Positions 8,046-14,794 are shown, counted from the first letter of the stretch. The stretch is 19,513 nt of DNA from CAYNNP01 sp964398215 (GCA_964398215.1 CAYNNP010000121.1:1-19513), one strand, 5' to 3'. A program made the numbers and translations. Notes: a model not told the origin generated them from the letters alone.

Positions 8046-9023
8046 TCAGTCGTAGATTGGAAAAAAAGTGTTGAATGCACTCTCGCAAAAATCGCCAGGG
8101 TCGTTGAACCGCCGATGCCGATCCAAACCGCTGATCGCAGACATCTCGTCAGCACTCAGTTCAAAATCGAACAACGCAATATTTTCTTTTAGTCGCGATT
8201 CTTTGGACGTTTTGGGGACGATCGCCATTCCGCGTTGCACGCCCCAACGCAAAACGATCTGTGCAGGCGTTCTGCCGTGCTGCGATGCAATGTCTTTGAC
8301 GATCGATTGTTCAATCACAGACTCATCGGCCTGCGCCATGTTCAGCTGAAAATACGACTGAGCCCCCAAGGGCGAAAAACCGGTCACGGCGATACCAGAC
8401 TCTTTGCAGAAACGGACCAGTTTTTCTTGAACCAAGTACGGATGCAATTCGATCTGCAACATCGCAGGCTTGATCGTTGCTTGATTGCCAAGGTCCCGGA
8501 GCAGCGCGGTGCTGAAGTTACACACGCCAATTTCACGAACAAGCCCATCGGACACCAGCTGCTCCATCGCTTGCCAAGTTTCGATCAATGGCACATGGTC
8601 AGATTTCATGCACGGTGAAGCGGCGTCGGGATCATCGAACCAGCCCGGCGGATAACGGGTCTCGAAATCCACATAGGCTTGCGAGATCGGAAAGTGCATC
8701 AGGTACAGATCCAGATGGTCAAGCTGCAAGTCTTTTAGCGTACGTTCCAGAGCAGGGCGAACGTGCTCGGGACGATGGTACGTATTCCAAAGTTTGGATG
8801 TGATCCACAGATCGTCGCGAGTTACCGCGCCGCTAGAAAACGACTTAGAAAGCCCCTCGCCGGCCTGAACTTCATTGCCATAGTCGCAGGCTGAATCGAA
8901 GTGACGGTAGCCGCAGTTGATTGCCGTTTGCACAACATCGGCTGTCAATTCGTTTTCGATTTTCCACAGGCCCAAGCCAACGCTATGCAGCTGATTACCG
9001 CTTTGTAAAGTGATCGTTTCCAT
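8046..9023 (-). CDS. Aldo/keto reductase (xylose/aldose reductase-like)
   Basis: 325 aa NAD(P)H-dependent oxidoreductase with a TIM-barrel fold. The catalytic tetrad is complete: Asp43 and Tyr48 (HFDSACDYGNE), Lys77 (WITSKLWN) and His110 (LYLMHFPIS). Counting from the ATG at 9021-9023 gives the same numbering as human aldose reductase, which supports this start over the TTG two codons upstream. EIGVCNFS, the LQIELHPYL segment and the coenzyme-binding IVPKTSKESRLKEN follow in order. The C-terminal RHRRFNDPGDFCESAF...FPIYD is reminiscent of fungal xylose reductases, so a sugar or short aldehyde substrate is plausible but not proven. No clear Shine-Dalgarno site is present. It is the first gene of the AKR-dioxygenase-MFS unit; its promoter should lie in 9024-9204. 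Confidence 0.92.
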   Translation of the reverse strand: METITLQSGNQLHSVGLGLWKIENELTADVVQTAINCGYRHFDSACDYGNEVQAGEGLSKSFSSGAVTRDDLWITSKLWNTYHRPEHVRPALERTLKDLQLDHLDLYLMHFPISQAYVDFETRYPPGWFDDPDAASPCMKSDHVPLIETWQAMEQLVSDGLVREIGVCNFSTALLRDLGNQATIKPAMLQIELHPYLVQEKLVRFCKESGIAVTGFSPLGAQSYFQLNMAQADESVIEQSIVKDIASQHGRTPAQIVLRWGVQRGMAIVPKTSKESRLKENIALFDFELSADEMSAISGLDRHRRFNDPGDFCESAFNTFFPIYD

Positions 9024-9174
9024 CTGCAAATTTTTTGCTGCACGAGTTGGCGAGGCACGCCGTCAAACACCAATGCCAACACGACAATCGGCGCTGAAAA
9101 CGACAAAACGTATATTCAATGCGTAAAAGCCTAGTGCCGTGCAAATACCACGTCAACGAGTTCAGCACGTTGGC

Positions 9175-9201
9175 CAGGGCAAAGCATTGTTTCAAGCGCT
9201 T
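9175..9201. repeat. Second dispersed repeat element, copy next to the 72-bp repeat
   Basis: The block beginning cagggcaaagca (9175-9186), followed after seven bases by caa and a gcgctt end, reappears at 19462-19489 with the same first 12 bases and a very similar remainder. It abuts the 72-bp repeat arm here and a hairpin cluster there. It lies in the 391-bp spacer 9024-9414, which otherwise holds the promoter of the aldo/keto reductase gene, not identified by eye, and the repeats described separately. Confidence 0.5.
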
Positions 9202-9204
9202 TCC

Positions 9205-9276
9205 TGGTAACCCGAAGCGTTAGTTTTGGAGTTGCGTTTTTTGATGTGGTGTTTGGTTGTAGGCCGGACCAAGGAC
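9205..9276 (+). repeat. Right arm of 72-bp inverted repeat
   Basis: It is the reverse complement of 1-72 with three mismatches. Similarity ends exactly at 9205 on the inner side. The outer end passes into the four-copy motif cluster at 9261-9393, and the first motif copy (9263-9280) is partly contained in the repeat, so the complete dispersed element may be longer than 72 bp and include the cluster. The other arm is cut by the window start, so this cannot be tested here. Confidence 0.85.
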
Positions 9277-9393
9277 GCAATACGTGCCGGAACAGCGCAA
9301 ACGCCTCCATTGTGTCGCAGAGATTACACTATCAACGACCTTTCTACTTGCGTCCGAAGTTCCGGCAATTGCAGCGTTTGCTCGGTCCGGCCT
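9261..9393. repeat. Four-copy ~18-nt motif cluster in ++-- arrangement
   Basis: Four related sequences: GCCGGACCAAGGACGCAA (9263-9280, plus), GCCGGAACAGCGCAAACGC (9286-9304, plus), GCCGGAACTTCGGACGCAA (9348-9366, read on minus) and GCCGGACCGAGCAAACGC (9374-9391, read on minus). Each inverted copy combines the first half of one direct copy with the second half of the other, giving four exact inverted pairs: 10 bp (9261-9270/9384-9393), 8 bp (9273-9280/9348-9355), 9 bp (9285-9293/9359-9367) and 8 bp (9297-9304/9374-9381). The outer 10-bp and inner 9-bp pairs can nest as a hairpin; the other two cross it. It sits just after the kinase stop codon (minus strand), so it could be a folded 3' RNA element, or part of the dispersed repeat. 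Confidence 0.6.
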
Positions 9394-9414
9394 GCGCCAA
9401 GAGCGCGCCAGCGG

Positions 9415-11622
9415 TTACTTTCGTAGCGACAGTGTTTCGGCAAGCCCATTTGCAGTGTCTGTGTCGTTGCGCAATCGTTTGTCGACATCAACTCGTCTTG
9501 CGAACAGCCACATCGCGTAGGCGACAAGCAAAATCGACAGGATCGCGATCGCTCCATCACGCAATAACTGCGTCCGCATCGCATCGACAGGCTCAAACAC
9601 TTTGGACAATCGGTATTGAACCAGCACCAACAAATCCGCTTGTTGCGCCGATCGATTTGACCGATCGTCCACTGGCAACAACACCGGCTGAATCGCGGCC
9701 AACCAATCGCCAGCGTACGCCGAACCATCATCCGCCTGCGAGACAGGGTCGCGGTAGTCACGGTCCCGGCCTTCGGAAAGCGTATTCATCAACTGCGCTG
9801 GTACTTGAAACACATCACCGACCGACGATTGACTTTCGACGCGCCTTGTATCCATCAGCGGATGCTGCAAAATCGTTCCGCGTCCTGGACCGTCCCGAGC
9901 ATCCACTAAAACTGCGATTTGGTTTGCCCCCGCTTCACTTTGTTGTAGTTGGAAATCACCCAAGTTGATTGTGACGACAAACACGGCATCGGAATCGCCA
10001 TCGTCATCCAAATCCAACGGCTGGCTAACCGCGACTTTCCACAAACCCGTCGCCGTACTAGGAAACGCCGCCGAAAGATGCGTGTGCGTCAGAATCTGCA
10101 CCGAATCAATGGGCGTGTCGCGCGGCCGATCATTTCGGCCACCATGAAAGTACGTTCGATACGAGTAATTCCGGCCCGCACTATTGGCATCCTTTTGGAC
10201 AACTTTGTCATACGCGATGCTGACGATCGTGCCTTTTGCATCGGTCACAAACATCGACGCGAGCCGAGGCTGATTCACACTGGCCTGCTCTCCCACGTAC
10301 CGCTGCAAACGCGATGCAAGTAACTGATCGAGCTCCTGTTTTGGTTTTGCGGCAAACAGAGACTCCCGTGCTTTGCTGAATTCGTCGACCTTCACAGCCG
10401 ATCCTTTCTGTGAAATATCACGAAGTGCCCTTTGCACCTCGGCGGCATCCAGCGTCTGCTTGACTTGCTCCATAAAGGATTCGTTACTGGATTCAGATCG
10501 AGCCAATTCAAAGTACTTTGCGATTTCTGATTCCAAGGTTCGCGCCGCAAACCGCGCTGCCAAACGATTGCTACCCGATGCCTCGTCTTTCAAGGCCATC
10601 ATGGTGCTTTCGGTTGCCTGAACGATCGTACTGGTTGCGAACACCGAAGTCGCCAACAACAGCAAGATCGGGCCCACGATTCCAAGCAGCATCAGTGGCC
10701 GTTTGGCGATCGCCGTCTCACGACGCTTTAGGTCGTCCAAGATCTGCTGCACGTTTGCATAACGCTTGTCCGAATCAACGGCCAAGCAACGCGCAACGAT
10801 CTTGATCAGCGCTCGGTCCAAACCCAGATTGTTGAGCTGAGTATGTGGTGGCGCACTGCTATCACTGATCGCTTCACGGTATCGTGCCAACCGCTTTGGA
10901 AGCGAACCTGCCGTGTCAATGTGATCCATAATCGTATTGTCACGATATGGAAGCTGGCCGGACAGCATTCGATACAAAATTGCTCCGACCGCATACACAT
11001 CCCAACTCGCGTCCGGCGTTGACTCCAGGTCCGCTTGTTCGGGCGCCATATAGAACAGCGTGCCCAGCGCGGGGGTCTGGTCATGAGTCATCCGACTTTG
11101 GCCAAAATCTGCCAAGCGAGGCTCGTTGTCTTCGTCCAGCAAAATATTGGCGGGTTTGATATCGCAGTGCAAAACACCTTTGCCGTGACAATGGTTCAAA
11201 CCCACACAAATCTTTTTAAACAGATCCACGGCTTCTGATCGCGGCAGTTTTCCTCTGACGCGCAGCATGTCTTCCAGTGAACCTGGAACCAATTCCATGA
11301 CGTAGAACGGCGGTTCCGAGTCCCATCCGACTTCCAAGACCTGCACGACATACCGGTCGGCAGAAAGCTGAACGAGGTTTTTTACTTCATGACTCAGAAG
11401 TGACCAATTGACACCACGCCGATGCAGGCAAAACTTAATGGCGACAGCTCGGCCCGTGTTTAAATCGATGCCCGTCCAGACTTGCCCAAACGCACCAGCT
11501 CCGAGAAACTTTTCCAAGCGGTAGCCTGGAACTTCCGTTGGCGGCGTCGTCCCTTGCATCGACAAGATCTTGCTGCTCGACTCACCACCCAGCGATTGTT
11601 GTTCGGTTGAATCGTTGTCCAC
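9415..11622 (-). CDS. Transmembrane Ser/Thr protein kinase with Cache-like extracellular sensor
   Basis: 735 aa. Residues 34-300 are a Hanks-type kinase: glycine loop GAGAFGQV (41-48), ATP-binding Lys63, Glu79, catalytic HCDIKPAN (152-159, Asp154 and Asn159), DFG (172-174), GTLFYMAPEQ and DVYAVGAILYRMLSG. The usual Arg of the HRD motif is Cys153, so this is a non-RD kinase, which normally does not depend on activation-loop phosphorylation. A first membrane helix (about 309-330) leads to some 355 residues outside the cytoplasm, then a second helix (about 690-708) and a short cytoplasmic tail. The outer part has double-Cache features (VTDAKGTIVSIAYD, then GRNYSYRTYFHG near 484-494) and a DLDDDGDSD loop (537-545) like calcium-binding DxDxDG motifs. 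The start is GTG (11620-11622) with a poor Shine-Dalgarno site. Divergent from the amidohydrolase gene. Ligand and targets are unknown. Confidence 0.92.
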   Translation of the reverse strand: MDNDSTEQQSLGGESSSKILSMQGTTPPTEVPGYRLEKFLGAGAFGQVWTGIDLNTGRAVAIKFCLHRRGVNWSLLSHEVKNLVQLSADRYVVQVLEVGWDSEPPFYVMELVPGSLEDMLRVRGKLPRSEAVDLFKKICVGLNHCHGKGVLHCDIKPANILLDEDNEPRLADFGQSRMTHDQTPALGTLFYMAPEQADLESTPDASWDVYAVGAILYRMLSGQLPYRDNTIMDHIDTAGSLPKRLARYREAISDSSAPPHTQLNNLGLDRALIKIVARCLAVDSDKRYANVQQILDDLKRRETAIAKRPLMLLGIVGPILLLLATSVFATSTIVQATESTMMALKDEASGSNRLAARFAARTLESEIAKYFELARSESSNESFMEQVKQTLDAAEVQRALRDISQKGSAVKVDEFSKARESLFAAKPKQELDQLLASRLQRYVGEQASVNQPRLASMFVTDAKGTIVSIAYDKVVQKDANSAGRNYSYRTYFHGGRNDRPRDTPIDSVQILTHTHLSAAFPSTATGLWKVAVSQPLDLDDDGDSDAVFVVTINLGDFQLQQSEAGANQIAVLVDARDGPGRGTILQHPLMDTRRVESQSSVGDVFQVPAQLMNTLSEGRDRDYRDPVSQADDGSAYAGDWLAAIQPVLLPVDDRSNRSAQQADLLVLVQYRLSKVFEPVDAMRTQLLRDGAIAILSILLVAYAMWLFARRVDVDKRLRNDTDTANGLAETLSLRK

Positions 11623-11716
11623 AGACCGAAAATCCGACTGATGCGCGTTACCAAGGTTGAATCAATGGATGGCAAGACTGAATGTTCCACATCGACGATC
11701 GTGACGTCGTCGCTGC

Positions 11717-11746
11717 TTACTTTTCCATCGCCAAGACTTTTATACT
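11717..11746 (+). promoter_or_regulatory. Possible promoter for the amidohydrolase-methyltransferase pair
   Basis: TATACT at 11741-11746 matches five of six bases of the sigma70 -10 consensus and lies 14 nt before the chosen ATG, so any leader would be very short. A -35 candidate, TTACTT at 11717-11722 with 18-bp spacing, is poor. The same AT-rich patch on the minus strand reads TATAAG/TATAAA and could serve the divergent kinase gene; the spacer between the two chosen starts is only 138 bp. Confidence 0.3.
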
Positions 11747-11760
11747 TATACCAGAAACGC

Positions 11761-13047
11761 ATGTCCACTCGCGACACCAACGAAGCAATCGCAGCGTTTT
11801 TACCCAAGGTAATCGCGGTGGTGATGATGGTTGCTTTGGCATTTGCCAGCATGCAAAACGCAGCCGCACAGCGCCCACAAGACGCTAACCCGGCAAAGAA
11901 ACCCTATCAGGATTTGGACGGCCGCGAGGGCCGAGAACTCCTGCTGCGAAATTTCCGCCCCGCCAGCAAGCTGAAAGTGGCATCGAATCCGCGTGCCAAG
12001 GCGGCGTACACCACGGTCGATGTACACACTCATTTTCACTATCGCATGCGTGGCAACACCCAGGCACTGGATGACTTTGTCGCGTTGATGGACCGCAACC
12101 AGATCGCGGTATGTGCCTCGCTGGATGGAAAGCTAGGCCAGCAACTTCAACGACATAAACAGTTTCTTTGGAAGAAATACAAAGATCGGTTCGTGATCTA
12201 TGCCAACGTTGATTGGGTTGGTGATGGCCAGAAAAATTCGCCGGCAACGTGGAGTTGTCACCGTCGCGGCTTCGCCGAAAGGACCGCCAAGGCCTTGCGC
12301 GATGCGGTTTCCAGTGGCGAAGTCAGTGGCCTGAAAGTACTCAAGCAATTCGGACTACGATACAAAAATCCTGATGGTAGTTTGATCAAGATCGATGACG
12401 CGCGCTGGGACCCGATCTGGGCTGCGTGCGGCGAGCTTGGTATACCGGTCATCATTCACACCGCTGACCCTGCCGCCTTTTTTGATCCCATCGACGAAAC
12501 CAATGAACGCTGGGAAGAGCTCAGCCGTCGGCCGGAATGGAGTTTTCATGGCGACCAGTTTCCTTCGCGCGATGAACTGCTGGCCGCGCGGAACCGCGTG
12601 ATCCAGCGGCATCCAAAAACACAATTCATAGGTGCTCACGTCGCCAACAACGCAGAAGACTTGGCGACCGTTAGTCGTTGGTTGGATGAAATGCCAAACC
12701 TGTGGGTGGAACCAGCATCGCGCATCGGTGAACTTGGGCGACAACCTTTTACTGCACGTAAGTTCTTGATCAAATACGCCGACCGACTACTATTTGGGAC
12801 TGATGGGCCGCAGCCCGAAACACGCATCCGGCTTTATTGGCGATTCTTTGAAACCGCCGACGAATCGTTTCCGTACAGCGAAAAAATTCCACCGCCACAA
12901 GGCTTGTGGCAGATCTACGGGGTGGAACTGCCCGACGACGTGCTCCGCAAATTGTATTACCAGAACGCTGCAAAATTGATTCCCGGCGTTGCCGAACGGG
13001 TTGCTTCGTTTGAACAACGGCTGAAAGAATCGGAATCAAAGAAATGA
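11761..13047 (+). CDS. Secreted amidohydrolase (amidohydrolase-2 type metal-dependent hydrolase)
   Basis: 428 aa from the ATG at 11761. The frame is open upstream to 11641, but this ATG gives a sensible signal peptide: MSTRDTNEAIAAFLPK, a hydrophobic run, and cleavage after QNAAAQ. The mature protein is a TIM-barrel hydrolase with the metal-binding pattern of the amidohydrolase-2 family: Asp87-x-His89-x-His91 (TVDVHTHFHY), His233 (VIIHTADPA), His293 (FIGAHVANN) and Asp348 (LFGTDGPQ). Family members hydrolyse or decarboxylate carbon-ring and lactone substrates; the substrate here cannot be named. Planctomycetes carry many exported members. Its last four bases overlap the start of the RlmM-like gene (ATGA), indicating translational coupling although the two products act in different compartments. 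No strong Shine-Dalgarno site is seen; a -10-like TATACT lies just upstream. Confidence 0.88.
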   Translation: MSTRDTNEAIAAFLPKVIAVVMMVALAFASMQNAAAQRPQDANPAKKPYQDLDGREGRELLLRNFRPASKLKVASNPRAKAAYTTVDVHTHFHYRMRGNTQALDDFVALMDRNQIAVCASLDGKLGQQLQRHKQFLWKKYKDRFVIYANVDWVGDGQKNSPATWSCHRRGFAERTAKALRDAVSSGEVSGLKVLKQFGLRYKNPDGSLIKIDDARWDPIWAACGELGIPVIIHTADPAAFFDPIDETNERWEELSRRPEWSFHGDQFPSRDELLAARNRVIQRHPKTQFIGAHVANNAEDLATVSRWLDEMPNLWVEPASRIGELGRQPFTARKFLIKYADRLLFGTDGPQPETRIRLYWRFFETADESFPYSEKIPPPQGLWQIYGVELPDDVLRKLYYQNAAKLIPGVAERVASFEQRLKESESKK

Positions 13048-14090
13048 CTGACGGCCCGAGTTTTACAATGCTAACGTGCGCTTACGGCGCCGAGAAAGTT
13101 GTCAAAGAAAATATGGCCGCTGATGGCTGGCGACTTGCTTTCTCGCGACCCGGATTTGTCACGGCAAAACACGACGAGCGCATGCCGCCACCCAAAGGCG
13201 TCTTTGTCCGAACCGCCGCGACCACAATTGGCCAAGCACGCGGCGGCGAAGCGGCCAAGTTGTTGGCCGAACTAACCAAGCAACTTGGTGAAAGCGAGTT
13301 TGCGGGACGAAAGTTTGATCACTTGCATGTCTGGCCAAAAGATCGTGCCGCGATCGGGCGATTTGGTTTCGAGCCGGAGATCGATGAAGTCAGCCGCGCG
13401 GTTGGCGAAGAAGTCTATGCCAACTTAAAGACCGATTGGATCAGTTGCGACCGCCCAAATCGCATCGCCGAACGCAACGACACGATTTTGGATGTGGTCG
13501 TCGTCGATCCTTCGCACTGGTTCTTTGGTTGGCACCGCGCCACCGGATGCCACAGTCGTTGGCCTGGCGGAATTCAGCCGATCGATCCAACCTACGAGCC
13601 AGTATCGCGCGCTTACTATAAAGCAGCCGAGTCGATTGTATGGAGTGGTTTCGAGATGAAGCCTGATGACTTGGTGGTCGATGTTGGCAGTGCGCCTGGC
13701 GGAGCAAGTGGCCGGCTACTGGAGTTGGGCTTTCGGGTGATGGGGATCGATCCCGCGGAGATGGACGAACGGATCGCGAATCACCCCAAGTTTCGTCACG
13801 TTCGAGCACGAGCCGGTGACCTTCCGCGAAAAGATTTTCGAGGTGCAAAGTGGATGTTGGTCGATTCCAACGTCACGCCTGACAAGACACTGGTGACGGT
13901 CGAAAACATCGTGACAAACCAACACAGCAATTTGAAAGGCTTGATATTGACGCTGAAGATTGGGGACTACAAATACGCGTACCTAGTGGATAATTGGATT
14001 CGCCGTGCAAAATCGTGGGGAGCCCGCGATGTCAAAGTACGCCAGCTAGCACGAAATCGATGCGAAGTCTGCGTAGCGGTCACGATGTAG
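13044..14090 (+). CDS. rlmM: RlmM-like 23S rRNA 2'-O-ribose methyltransferase (FtsJ fold)
   Basis: 348 aa, close to the length of E. coli RlmM, which methylates the 2'-OH of C2498 in 23S rRNA. The N-terminal third (MLTCAYGAEKVVKENMAADGWRLAFSRPGFV...) is the RNA-binding half. The C-terminal part is a Rossmann SAM-binding domain with VDVGSAPGG (Asp213 to Gly220) and VMGIDPAEMD. The K-D-K-E set of FtsJ-type 2'-O-methyltransferases can be placed at Lys193 (ARAYYKAAE context), Asp274 (MLVDSNV), Lys305 (LTLKIGDYK) and Glu341 (RNRCEVCV). The ATG overlaps the stop of the amidohydrolase gene by 4 nt, so its translation probably depends on that gene. Assignment to the RlmM group (COG2933) is by motif order; the exact rRNA site in this organism is inferred. 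Confidence 0.85.
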   Translation: MTDGPSFTMLTCAYGAEKVVKENMAADGWRLAFSRPGFVTAKHDERMPPPKGVFVRTAATTIGQARGGEAAKLLAELTKQLGESEFAGRKFDHLHVWPKDRAAIGRFGFEPEIDEVSRAVGEEVYANLKTDWISCDRPNRIAERNDTILDVVVVDPSHWFFGWHRATGCHSRWPGGIQPIDPTYEPVSRAYYKAAESIVWSGFEMKPDDLVVDVGSAPGGASGRLLELGFRVMGIDPAEMDERIANHPKFRHVRARAGDLPRKDFRGAKWMLVDSNVTPDKTLVTVENIVTNQHSNLKGLILTLKIGDYKYAYLVDNWIRRAKSWGARDVKVRQLARNRCEVCVAVTM

Positions 14091-14116
14091 TCCTCATGAC
14101 GTGAGTTGCGTTTTCT

Positions 14117-14194
14117 TGGTAACCCGAAGCGTAAGAGCGTAAGCGAGGGACCGAGTCAAGATTGATTGTCCCTCGCTCACGCTTCGGGTTACCA
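14117..14194. repeat. Palindromic dispersed element at the assembly gap
   Basis: The left arm starts tggtaacccgaagcgt (14117-14132) and reaches gcgaggga at 14150. The right arm runs from tccctcgctcac at 14169 to gggttacca at 14194. Without an 8-nt expansion in the left arm (a repeated gcgtaag-like unit at 14130-14142) the two 26-nt arms would be perfect inverts, around an 18-nt spacer. The arm sequence is the one at the inner ends of the 72-bp repeats. It follows the methyltransferase stop by 26 nt and could end its transcript. The 14091-14484 spacer holds only this, the gap, a further repeat arm and the leader of the next gene. Confidence 0.8.
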
Positions 14195-14294
14195 NNNNNN
14201 NNNNNNNNNNNNNNNNNNNNNNNNNNNNNNNNNNNNNNNNNNNNNNNNNNNNNNNNNNNNNNNNNNNNNNNNNNNNNNNNNNNNNNNNNNNNNN
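14195..14294. other. Assembly gap (100 N)
   Basis: Exactly 100 undetermined bases, a conventional placeholder whose true length is unknown. The 19-nt sequence ctcacgcttcgggttacca ends at 14194 on the left and occupies 14295-14313 on the right, which suggests that the assembly broke in a repeat array. Reading frames drawn across it are artefacts. Confidence 0.97.
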
Positions 14295-14313
14295 CTCACG
14301 CTTCGGGTTACCA
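14295..14313 (+). repeat. Repeat arm on the far side of the gap
   Basis: ctcacgcttcgggttacca, identical to 14176-14194 and to 54-72, and present with one mismatch in inverted form at 9205-9223. It is probably the last unit of the array hidden by the gap. Confidence 0.85.
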
Positions 14314-14423
14314 TCAGCACGCTTTGCTATCAATCGAATATCGAAAAATCGTGTCATAGGTCGGTCCGCCCGTTTGCCAACGCATTCTGGATCACGTAAT
14401 CTTTGACCACGTGTCATCTGCAT

Positions 14424-14455
14424 TGAAAGCCGCTTTTTCGGCTTGTGCATTTCAA
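14424..14455 (+). promoter_or_regulatory. Leader hairpin ahead of the alpha-CTD gene
   Basis: aagccg (14427-14432), a six-base loop and cggctt (14439-14444) form a perfect 6-bp stem, and outer ttgaaa/tttcaa arms (14424-14429 and 14450-14455) extend it with a bulge on the 3' side. It lies 30 nt before the start codon and may be a 5' untranslated structure or a terminator of upstream transcription. A TTGACC at 14403-14408 resembles a -35 box but no matching -10 box was found. Confidence 0.4.
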
Positions 14456-14484
14456 GGACTGAAAAACACAAAGGGAGTTTGAAG

Positions 14485-14757
14485 ATGAGTACTCGTATTC
14501 CATTGATCCAGGCAGAAGAAGACGCACGCTTGCGTAATGAACGACTGGAACTCAGCATCGCAGAGATGGGTTTGTCGGTTCGTACCACAAACTGCTTGGA
14601 AGAGACCGGGATCCTTACCGTTCGCGATCTGCTGCATGCCACACCTCGGCGTCTATTAGCGATCAGCAACTTTGGTGAAAAGACGCTCGAAGAAGTCTAC
14701 GCTGCTCTGGAAGAATTAGGTTTCTTTCGACCTAGTCGTCGACCCAGCGCCAAGTAG
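14485..14757 (+). CDS. Free-standing RNA polymerase alpha-subunit C-terminal domain (alpha-CTD) protein
   Basis: 90 aa. The ATG at 14485 is chosen over an upstream in-frame start at 14443 because GGGAG lies 8 nt before it. Residues 20-80 match the alpha-CTD, the two helix-hairpin-helix module by which RNA polymerase contacts UP elements and activators. LSVRTTNCLEETGILTVRDL and ISNFGEKTLEEVYAALEELGF align with E. coli alpha. The DNA-contact positions are kept: Arg33 (R265), Asn36 (N268), Gly64 (G296), Lys66 (K298), with Thr67 for Ser299. The N-terminal assembly domain is absent, so it cannot replace RpoA. It is not a truncated rpoA: it has its own leader, Shine-Dalgarno site and a 19-residue acidic/basic N-terminal extension, and no ribosomal-protein genes are near. 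It could bind A/T-rich minor grooves or compete with RpoA for regulators; that role is inference. Confidence 0.9.
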   Translation: MSTRIPLIQAEEDARLRNERLELSIAEMGLSVRTTNCLEETGILTVRDLLHATPRRLLAISNFGEKTLEEVYAALEELGFFRPSRRPSAK

Positions 14758-14794
14758 CCGATGATCACAATTGGCTAGCGTTTTTGACGCTCGA

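Noticed and set aside
1..9276. Composite transposon or insertion sequence
   Set aside because: No transposase, resolvase or target-site duplication was seen between or beside the arms, and the repeat family recurs elsewhere in the window without cargo.
9205..9414. Integron attC site as an explanation for the palindromic cluster
   Set aside because: The conserved RYYYAAC and GTTRRRY core sites are not found in the right places, and no integrase or cassette array is present.
9246..9968. 240-codon plus-strand open frame starting inside the repeat
   Set aside because: It is mostly antisense to the C-terminal part of the kinase; its composition (Arg, His, Pro, Thr-rich) is typical of a shadow frame.
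14117..14313. CRISPR array around the assembly gap
   Set aside because: Only one arm repeats, the visible units are inverted rather than regularly spaced direct repeats, and no cas gene is present. The hidden part cannot be judged.
14094..14669. 191-codon minus-strand frame across the N block
   Set aside because: It exists only because undetermined bases contain no stop codons; it is also antisense to the alpha-CTD gene.
14777..14791. Terminator between the alpha-CTD and UbiB-like genes
   Set aside because: The stem is only 5 bp with a T-rich loop and no following T run, so it was mentioned but not listed as a feature.
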